This document shows, in pieces, positions 7,528-13,736 of a DNA stretch of 64,000 nucleotides. Where the stretch lies: positions 1-64,000 of the forward strand of contig NZ_JAYFNG010000013.1 in the NCBI RefSeq assembly GCF_034933565.1. Reading direction: 5' to 3'. The notes below the pieces were generated by a model, which did not search any database, was not told where the DNA came from, and saw nothing but the letters and a program-made list of their open reading frames with translations. The position numbers and the translations under genes are program-made. The DNA is from Raineyella sp034933565. GTDB lineage: Bacteria > Actinomycetota > Actinomycetes > Propionibacteriales > Propionibacteriaceae. How positions within the stretch are numbered: the stretch's first letter is position 1; the number at the start of each line of letters is the position of its first letter.

Positions 7528-8535
7528 ATGCTCGACGATCGCAAGCTGACCGTGCTGCGCGCCATCGTCACCGACTACGTCTCCAGTCAGGAACCGGTCG
7601 GGTCGAAGGCGCTGGTCGAGCGCTACCGGCTGGGCGTCTCGCCGGCCACGGTGCGCAACGACATGGCCGTCCTGGAGGACGAGGGCTACATCACCCAGCC
7701 GCACACCAGTGCCGGCCGGATCCCCACCGACAAGGGCTATCGCCTGTTCGTCGACCAGATCGGCGAGATCAAGCCGCTGTCGGTGGCCGAGCGGCGGGCG
7801 GTCGAGACGTTCATGTCCGGCGCGGTCGACATGGACGACGTCGTCGCCCGGACCGTCCGGCTGCTGGCCCGGCTGACCCACCAGGTGGCCATCGTCCAGT
7901 ACCCGGTGATCTCCTCCACGGTGGTCCGGCACGTCGATCTGATCCGGCTCAGCGCCGACGATCTGATGTTGATCGTGGTCAGTTCCAACGGCCGGGTCGA
8001 GCAGCACACCCTCACCCTCGTGGTGGACGAGGAGCTGCGGGCCGAGATCCGCACCCGGTTGGCCGCCGCCGTCGTGGACCGCTCGGCGCAGCGGGCGATC
8101 GAGGTGCTGGCGTCGGTCGACGAGGAGTTCCGGCCCGAGGACCGGGCAGCGGCACGGGTCGCCATCACCACCCTGCTCGAGCTGCTCGGCACCCCGCCCA
8201 GCACCCGGGTCGTGGTCGGGGGGGTGCCCAACCTGGCCCGGTTCGCCAGCGAGTTCGAGTCGACCGTCGGGCCGGTGCTCGAGGCGCTCGAGGAGCAGGT
8301 CGTGCTGCTCAAGCTGCTCGGCGAGGCCGCCACCTCGGACGACGTGTTCGTCCGGATCGGCGGGGAGAACCCGTACGAGGGGCTGCAGTCGACGTCGATG
8401 GTCGCCAGTGCCTACGGCAGCCCGCAGGATGTCTGGGCGACCCTCGGTATTGTCGGACCGACCCGGATGGACTATCCGTCGATGATGGCGTCCGTACGCG
8501 CTGTTGCACGCTATGTGGGCCGTTTCCTGGCCTGA
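7528..8535 (+). CDS. hrcA: Heat-inducible transcription repressor HrcA
   Basis: Protein of 335 aa, usual HrcA length. The N-terminal winged-helix includes PVGSKALVERYRLGVSPATVRNDM; this is followed by the GYITQPHTSAGRIPTDKGYR motif and a C-terminal GAF-like/dimerisation region with GGENPYEG. HrcA represses chaperone genes by binding CIRCE and needs GroEL to stay active. ATG 7528 is preceded by GAGGAGGGG. A CIRCE element just upstream shows autoregulation. dnaJ starts 13 bp after the stop, the common actinobacterial hrcA-dnaJ pair. Confidence 0.97.
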   Translation: MLDDRKLTVLRAIVTDYVSSQEPVGSKALVERYRLGVSPATVRNDMAVLEDEGYITQPHTSAGRIPTDKGYRLFVDQIGEIKPLSVAERRAVETFMSGAVDMDDVVARTVRLLARLTHQVAIVQYPVISSTVVRHVDLIRLSADDLMLIVVSSNGRVEQHTLTLVVDEELRAEIRTRLAAAVVDRSAQRAIEVLASVDEEFRPEDRAAARVAITTLLELLGTPPSTRVVVGGVPNLARFASEFESTVGPVLEALEEQVVLLKLLGEAATSDDVFVRIGGENPYEGLQSTSMVASAYGSPQDVWATLGIVGPTRMDYPSMMASVRAVARYVGRFLA

Positions 8536-8548
8536 GGATGACGAGGAC

Positions 8549-9721
8549 ATGAGCAAGGACTACTACGAGATCCTGGGTGTCGGCCGCGATGCGGACGGGG
8601 AGACGATCAAGAAGGCCTATCGCAAGCGGGCCATGAAGGTGCACCCCGATGTCGCGCAGACCGACGACGCCGCCGAGCAGTTCAAAGAGCTGAACGAGGC
8701 GTACGAGGTGCTGAAGGACCCCCAGAAGCGCGCCGTGTACGACCGCGGTGGTGACCCGATGGGCCACGGCGGGATGGGTGGCGGCTTCGGCGGCATGGGC
8801 GGTTTCGGCGGAGCCGGCGGCTTCGACTTCACCGACCTGATCGGGTCGATGTTCGGCCAGGCGACCTCGCGGGGCCCGCGCTCCCGGGTGCGCAAGGGCC
8901 AGGACGCCCTCGTCGGGATGTCACTCACCCTGGCCGAGGCGGCCTTCGGGACGACCAAGGCACTGCAGGTCGACACCGCGGTGCTGTGCTCCCGGTGCGG
9001 TGGCTCCGGCTCGGCCGAGGGCAACGCCCCGGTCACCTGCCGGACGTGTCACGGCGCCGGCGAGGTCACCCAGGTGCAGCGGTCCTTCCTCGGCGACATC
9101 CGGACCTCCTCGCCGTGCCCGACCTGCCGCGGCTACGGCACGGTCATCCCTGACCCCTGCCCGGAGTGCTCCGGGGAGGGACGGGTGCGCACCACCCGGA
9201 CGCTCAATGTCAAGGTGCCCGCCGGGGTGGACACCGGCAACCGGATCCACCTGTCCGCCCAGGGCGAGGTCGGCCCCGGCGGCGGCCCCGCCGGTGACCT
9301 CTATGTCGAGCTGCGGGTCGAGCAGCACGAGAACTTCACCCGCAAGGGTGCCGATCTGGAGACCGTCGTCCGGGTCCCGATGACCGCCGCCGCGCTCGGC
9401 ACGTCGGTGCAGGTGCCCACGCTGGACGCGGAGAAGGAGGGGGCCACGGCCGAGGAGTCCCTCGTCGACGTGGAGATCCCCGCCGGCACCCAGTCCGGCA
9501 CCCGGATCAGCGTCCGGGGTAAGGGCATCCCGAAGCTGCGGTCCAACGGTCGCGGCGACATGGGCGTCACCTTCCTGGTGCAGACCCCCACCAAGCTGGA
9601 TCCGGAACAGCGCGAGCTGCTGCGTCAGCTGGCCGACCTCCGCGGCGAGCACGAGGTCAAGCTCGGCCACGCCAAGGAGAAGGGCTTCTTCGGCAAGCTG
9701 CGCGACGCCTTCGAGGGCTGA
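8549..9721 (+). CDS. dnaJ: Chaperone DnaJ
   Basis: Protein of 390 aa, type I DnaJ. The J-domain is at 1-70 with HPD in KVHPDV. A Gly/Phe-rich stretch lies at about 73-95. Four CxxCxGxG zinc repeats are CSRCGGSG, CRTCHGAG, CPTCRGYG and CPECSGEG, followed by the C-terminal substrate-binding domains. It stimulates DnaK ATPase and delivers unfolded protein. ATG 8549 (MSKDYYEILGV) was chosen because the J-domain begins there; the frame is open 15 codons further up, inside the end of hrcA. This is the copy paired with hrcA (DnaJ2 in genomes with two). Confidence 0.96.
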   Translation: MSKDYYEILGVGRDADGETIKKAYRKRAMKVHPDVAQTDDAAEQFKELNEAYEVLKDPQKRAVYDRGGDPMGHGGMGGGFGGMGGFGGAGGFDFTDLIGSMFGQATSRGPRSRVRKGQDALVGMSLTLAEAAFGTTKALQVDTAVLCSRCGGSGSAEGNAPVTCRTCHGAGEVTQVQRSFLGDIRTSSPCPTCRGYGTVIPDPCPECSGEGRVRTTRTLNVKVPAGVDTGNRIHLSAQGEVGPGGGPAGDLYVELRVEQHENFTRKGADLETVVRVPMTAAALGTSVQVPTLDAEKEGATAEESLVDVEIPAGTQSGTRISVRGKGIPKLRSNGRGDMGVTFLVQTPTKLDPEQRELLRQLADLRGEHEVKLGHAKEKGFFGKLRDAFEG

Positions 9722-9789
9722 GGCGGAGCGGTGACCGAAAGCTGCACGCCCTCGAAAGTTGCGAGGCCCTCGAAGGTTGAGGTGGACCG

Positions 9790-10536
9790 ATGACCGATCC
9801 GGTCTTCCTGCATGAGTTCGCGGGCGCCCCCGCCCTCGGTGACGTCGTCACCCTGGCGGGGGAGGAGGGCCGCCACGCCGCCGTCGTCCGGCGGATCCGG
9901 GTCGGCGAGGTCGTCGTCCTCACCGATGGGGCCGGCAGCGGGATCCGCGGCGAGGTCGTCGCGGTCGGCAAGAAGAGCATCGACGTACGCGCCGACGAGC
10001 TGCTGCACGCTCCCCGGCCGGCGATCCGCTGGGTGATCGCCCAGGCACTGGCCAAGGGCGGCCACGACGAGCAGGCCATCGACATGATGACCCAGGCCGG
10101 CGTCGACGAGGTCGTGCCGTGGCAGTCGGCCCGGGCGATCGTCCGGTGGACCGGCGAGAAGGCCGCCAAGGGCACCGAGAAGTGGCGCCGTACGGTCCGC
10201 GAGGCCGCCAAGCAGTCACGTCGGCTCCGGATGCCCACGGTCCACGACGTCGTCGACACCGCCGGTCTGGCCGCGCTGGTGCCGACCGCCGACGCCGCGT
10301 ACGTGTTGCACGAGTCCGCCGAGCACTGGCTGGCGGGGCTCGACCTGCCCCGGGTCGGCACCGTCCTGCTGATCGTCGGGCCCGAGGGCGGGATCGCTCC
10401 CGAGGAGCTCGCCGTCCTCGTCGCGGCCGGGGCTGTCCCGGTGCTGGTCAACGACGGGGTGCTGCGCAGCTCCAGCGCCGGGATCGTCGGCCTCGCCCAG
10501 GCTCAGGCGTTGGTGCACCCTTCGCATCGGGTCTGA
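9790..10536 (+). CDS. rsmE: 16S rRNA (uracil-1498-N3) methyltransferase RsmE
   Basis: Protein of 248 aa, a SPOUT-class methyltransferase with the knotted C-terminal SAM site. The motif LIVGPEGGIAPEEL and the following VLRSSSAGI loop match RsmE; the N-terminal PUA-like domain is present. It methylates U1498 of 16S rRNA. It follows dnaJ on the same strand after a 68-bp gap in which CCCTCGAA occurs twice. The hrcA-dnaJ-rsmE order is common in actinobacteria. Confidence 0.93.
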   Translation: MTDPVFLHEFAGAPALGDVVTLAGEEGRHAAVVRRIRVGEVVVLTDGAGSGIRGEVVAVGKKSIDVRADELLHAPRPAIRWVIAQALAKGGHDEQAIDMMTQAGVDEVVPWQSARAIVRWTGEKAAKGTEKWRRTVREAAKQSRRLRMPTVHDVVDTAGLAALVPTADAAYVLHESAEHWLAGLDLPRVGTVLLIVGPEGGIAPEELAVLVAAGAVPVLVNDGVLRSSSAGIVGLAQAQALVHPSHRV

Positions 10537-10580
10537 CAGGCCTCCAGGTGCATGGGGTCTGACAGGCCTCGCTGCGGTTC

Positions 10581-10750
10581 CATTCAGCCGTGCTTGGCGT
10601 CGTCGCTGCGGTTTGCGTCGCCAGCCGCGGCCGCCCCCCATATTCAGCCGCGGCCGCTTCATTCAGCCGCGCTTGTCGTTGCCAGCCGCGGCCGTTTCAT
10701 TCAGCCGCGGCGCGCCGGCGGGCGGCAGCTGAATGGAACTGAGGCGGCTC
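10581..10750. repeat. Degenerate ATTCAGCCG repeats
   Basis: Four copies of ATTCAGCCG(C/T)G (near 10582, 10642, 10661, 10699) alternate with CAGCCGCGGCCG segments. An inverted copy, CTGAATGGAAC, occurs near 10729 and matches GTTCCATTCAG at the left edge. The stretch fills the gap between rsmE and the convergent protease gene. No coding sense is apparent; it could fold as long hairpins and terminate transcripts from both sides. Confidence 0.6.
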
Positions 10751-10792
10751 CGTGAAAGCGCGGCGGCTGAGGGACGATGGAGCCACGGGGAG

Positions 10793-11320
10793 TCATCGAC
10801 CGACCGCCACCCCGATGATCGCGCGGGATGAGACGTACGGCTGCCGCCACACCCGCGAATCGTCGGACTCGGCGAGATTGTCGCCGACGACGAACCAGTG
10901 CTCGGCGGGGACCCGCCAGGTCTCGACGTGGGCGCCCTCGGGCCGCGGGCCGTTGACGCTCAGCCGACCCGCGCCCATCCGGACCAGGGCACCGGGACCG
11001 GCGACCAGCCGCTTGACCAGCCGGCCGCCGTCGGGTGCCGCGATCACCACGATGTCGCCGACCCTCAGCCGCCCGCTCACCGGCCGGGTGAGAAGCACCC
11101 GACCCGGCCGGAGGGTCGGCAGCATTGAGCGTCCTTCCACCCGGACCAGCGGCGACCAGCGCGGCTTGCGGCGTGCGCCGGTCCCGGGCCGGTGTGGCGT
11201 GGTCGCGGGCCGGTGTGGCGTGCTCCCGGGGCCGAGTGCGGTGGCACCGGGTCGGTGTGCGCCGGCCCCGTACCGATACGCGGTGGATCCGAGCTCAGTG
11301 CGCGTGTCCGGCAGGGACAT
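10793..11320 (-). CDS. S26 family signal-peptidase-like maturation protease
   Basis: Protein of 175 aa. The catalytic Ser motif VEGRSMLPTLRPG and the Lys motif RLVKRLV form the Ser-Lys dyad of type I signal peptidases, and VVGDNLAESDDSR is the box E motif. It resembles the small S26 peptidases (SodX) that process Ni-superoxide dismutase. There is no clear membrane anchor. The first ~50 residues are a low-complexity HRPGT-type repeat region. ATG 11320 lies inside the upstream DUF6448 gene (26-bp overlap), so translational coupling is likely; the exact start is uncertain. Its likely substrate is the DUF6448 protein. Confidence 0.78.
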   Translation of the reverse strand: MSLPDTRTELGSTAYRYGAGAHRPGATALGPGSTPHRPATTPHRPGTGARRKPRWSPLVRVEGRSMLPTLRPGRVLLTRPVSGRLRVGDIVVIAAPDGGRLVKRLVAGPGALVRMGAGRLSVNGPRPEGAHVETWRVPAEHWFVVGDNLAESDDSRVWRQPYVSSRAIIGVAVGR

Positions 11321-11969
11321 GGTGCTCGTGTTCCGGCCCGCTGTGCTCATGCCTGTCGTGTTCCGACCCGCCGTCCCCATGCCCACCGTGCTCATGCCCG
11401 TGGGCGTGCTCGTGTTCCTCGCCCTCGGCGTACTTGAAGAAGCTGACGTACGCGGCGACGAAGTCCCGGGCGGCGTCGACGTCGTCGATGTCGAAGTCCC
11501 GCTTGGCCAGGGCGACGCTGAACCGGCGGTGCAGTTCGGCGCTGCGCTCGGCCGGGACGAGGGCGCGCACCTCGGTGTCGTCACCGGTCTCGAGGGCCCG
11601 GTCGGCCGCCACGACGACGGCCGGGATCCGGGTGCCGGTGGGCTGGATGCCGGTGAACCCGACGCCCTCACCCATCCGGTGCAGGCGCACCAGGGTCTCG
11701 AGGAACAGCCGGTCGGCCACCCAGCGGGCGTCCTCCCCGAGGGTACGCACGGCCAGGCTCCGGGTGAACACCTCGGCCAGCTCGGCCTCGGCGGCCGGAT
11801 CGGCCTGGAGCCACTTGTAGGCGTAGTTGATGTCGCCGGTCTCCAGGGCGCGGCGCCCGTCGGTGACCGCAGGGCCCTGGGCGGTGTCACAGTGCGCCCG
11901 GGCAACCGGGACGACGGCCTCGACGGCGGAGCGCAGGAAAGCGCGGATGGACGATGTACGGATGGACAT
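11295..11969 (-). CDS. DUF6448 family protein with HCD motif and His-rich tail
   Basis: Protein of 224 aa. After a 26-residue lead that is only moderately hydrophobic and ends in VARA comes HCDTAQGPAV, then RRALETGDINYAYKW, a Leu-rich helix region and VRLHRMGEGVGFTGI: the DUF6448 pattern as I recall it. Function unknown. Most members have a signal peptide ending just before HCD. Here the lead resembles the short propeptide of Ni-superoxide dismutase, whose mature chain also begins with HCD. The C-terminal ~40 residues are His/Glu/Gly-rich and likely bind metal. ATG 11969 follows GGGAGGG. An overlapping S26 protease gene follows. Confidence 0.75.
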   Translation of the reverse strand: MSIRTSSIRAFLRSAVEAVVPVARAHCDTAQGPAVTDGRRALETGDINYAYKWLQADPAAEAELAEVFTRSLAVRTLGEDARWVADRLFLETLVRLHRMGEGVGFTGIQPTGTRIPAVVVAADRALETGDDTEVRALVPAERSAELHRRFSVALAKRDFDIDDVDAARDFVAAYVSFFKYAEGEEHEHAHGHEHGGHGDGGSEHDRHEHSGPEHEHHVPAGHAH

Positions 11970-12051
11970 GGTGAAGATCCCTCCCCGTTCGGGATGTCCG
12001 ATGGTTGATGTCTTCGACCGTACGGTGGGCGCCCGTCGGAATCCTTGACGT

Positions 12052-12105
12052 CGGTCAAGCCGGTCAAGCCGGTCAAGTCGATCGGGCCGATCGGGCCGAT
12101 CGGGC
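12052..12105. repeat. Two adjoining 9-bp triplications
   Basis: CGGTCAAG(C/T) occurs three times (12052-12078), directly followed by three copies of CGATCGGGC (12079-12105). On the minus strand the first set reads as repeated TTGACC, which may supply -35-like elements for the DUF6448 gene. Confidence 0.85.
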
Positions 12106-12241
12106 TGTACGGGAAGCGACCCGGCCAACAGGCCGCTCGGTGGATCCGCCGAGCCCGCCCGGTCGTCCGGGGACCGGCCCGCCTGCCCGGGTATCCTGGG
12201 GCGGCCGCATCCGACGTCGTACGCTCTCACCGGGAGGAACC

Positions 12242-13630
12242 CTGACCAGTCAGCCCGCCAGTCCAGTCGCCGACGTCGCGCGGGAGCGCGCGGCGGAGTC
12301 CGCCCCAGGGCCCGTCCGGGCTGACCACGTTCGGGAGCGCGTCCCGGAAGAGCCCGCCCGGGGGCGAGGCTGCGGGGCGCGCTCGCCGGGAGGTCCGTCG
12401 GCGTTCGGTTTCCGTCGCGAGGTCGAGCTGGACAACGGGCGGGGGCGTACGGGGGTGATCAGCACCCCGCACGGGCAGATCCGGACCCCGGCGTTCGTGG
12501 CGGTCGGTACCAAGGCCACGGTGAAGGCGGTCACGCCCGGCCAGGTCGAGCAGCTCGGTGCCCAGGCGGTGCTGGCGAACGCGTACCACCTGTATCTGCA
12601 GCCGGGCTCCGACATCGTCGACGAGGCCGGTGGACTCGGCGCCTTCATGAACTGGCCGGGGCCGACCTTCACCGATTCCGGGGGCTTCCAGGTGATGAGC
12701 CTCGGTGCCGGGTTCAAGAAGGTCCTGGCGATGGACACCACCGGCCTGCAGAACGACGACGTGATCGCCGAGGGCAAGACGCGGCGGGCGTTCGTCGACG
12801 AGGACGGGGTGACCTTCTTCTCCCACCTCAACGGCGATCAGCTCCGCTTCACCCCCGAGGTGTCGATGCGGATCCAGCACCAGCTGGGCGCCGACATCAT
12901 GTTCGCCTTCGACGAGCTGACGACGCTGATGAACACCCGGGCGTACCAGGTGGAGTCGGTCGAGCGCACCCGGCGCTGGGCCCGGCGTTGCCTGGTCGAG
13001 CATCGACGGCTGACCGAGGAGCGGGTCGGCCGGCCGTACCAGGCGCTGTTCGGGGTGGTCCAGGGCGCCCAGTACGAGGACCTGCGCCGGTCCGCCGCCC
13101 GCGGCCTGGCCGAGATGACGGTCGACGGGTGCGGATTCGACGGGTTCGGCATCGGTGGGGCGCTGGAGAAGGCGAACTTGGGCACCATCGTCGGCTGGGT
13201 CAGCGACGAGCTGCCGGCCGACAAGCCGCGGCACCTGCTCGGCATCTCCGAGCCGGACGACTTCTTCACCGCGATCGAGAACGGGGCCGACACCTTCGAC
13301 TGCGTCCAGCCCTCCCGGGTCGCGCGCAACGCCGCCCTCTACACGCGCGACGGCCGGTTCAACATCACCCGGGCCGAGAACCGGCGCGATTTCGGCCCGA
13401 TCGACCCCTCGTGCGACTGCTACACCTGCACGCACTACTCGCGCGCCTACCTGCACCACCTGTTCAAGGCCAAGGAGATGCTGTCGGCCACACTGGCGAC
13501 GATCCACAACGAGCGGTTCACCGTCCGGCTGGTCGACGACATCCGTACGTCGCTGGAGGAGGGCCGGTTCGAGGACTGCCGCGACGAGGTGCTCGGCCGC
13601 TTCTACTCCGGGCACCACCGGCGGTCCTGA
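12242..13630 (+). CDS. tgt: tRNA-guanine transglycosylase (queuine insertion)
   Basis: Protein of about 462 aa. It exchanges G34 of GUN-anticodon tRNAs for the queuine base or its precursor. Substrate-binding Asp is in FTDSGGFQVMSL, the nucleophile Asp in FDCVQPSR, and the zinc site is CDCYTC with the later His of YLHHLF. The catalytic domain begins about residue 55. No ATG, GTG or TTG occurs in frame between 12008 and the conserved start. CTG 12242, just after GGGAGGAA, is the best start, giving an unusual Pro/Arg-rich lead of ~50 residues. A -10-like TATCCT at 12192 fits this. Confidence 0.88.
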   Translation: MTSQPASPVADVARERAAESAPGPVRADHVRERVPEEPARGRGCGARSPGGPSAFGFRREVELDNGRGRTGVISTPHGQIRTPAFVAVGTKATVKAVTPGQVEQLGAQAVLANAYHLYLQPGSDIVDEAGGLGAFMNWPGPTFTDSGGFQVMSLGAGFKKVLAMDTTGLQNDDVIAEGKTRRAFVDEDGVTFFSHLNGDQLRFTPEVSMRIQHQLGADIMFAFDELTTLMNTRAYQVESVERTRRWARRCLVEHRRLTEERVGRPYQALFGVVQGAQYEDLRRSAARGLAEMTVDGCGFDGFGIGGALEKANLGTIVGWVSDELPADKPRHLLGISEPDDFFTAIENGADTFDCVQPSRVARNAALYTRDGRFNITRAENRRDFGPIDPSCDCYTCTHYSRAYLHHLFKAKEMLSATLATIHNERFTVRLVDDIRTSLEEGRFEDCRDEVLGRFYSGHHRRS

Positions 13631-13717
13631 GGCGTCAGGCCGCTGGTGGTGAGGCATGAGGCGTCAGGCCGCTGGTGGTGAGGCATGAGCCGTCAGGCCG
13701 CTGGTGGTGAGCGTCAG
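13631..13717. repeat. 29-bp tandem repeat after tgt
   Basis: A 29-bp unit beginning GGCGTCAGGCCGCTGGTGG and ending in ATGA occurs at 13631-13659 and 13660-13688, with a third partial, slightly diverged copy from 13689. It fills the gap between the convergent tgt and D-lactate dehydrogenase genes. Confidence 0.9.
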
Positions 13718-13736
13718 GACCGCCGGTACTGAGCCG

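Noticed and set aside
6568..8556. A 662-codon minus-strand frame
   Set aside because: Only 6568-7452 has metallo-hydrolase motifs; upstream it is antisense of hrcA.
10793..11969. Annotating the DUF6448 gene as Ni-superoxide dismutase
   Set aside because: Only HCD at the presumed mature end is shared; the rest of the SodN hook (HCDLPCGVY) and helix bundle sequence is absent.
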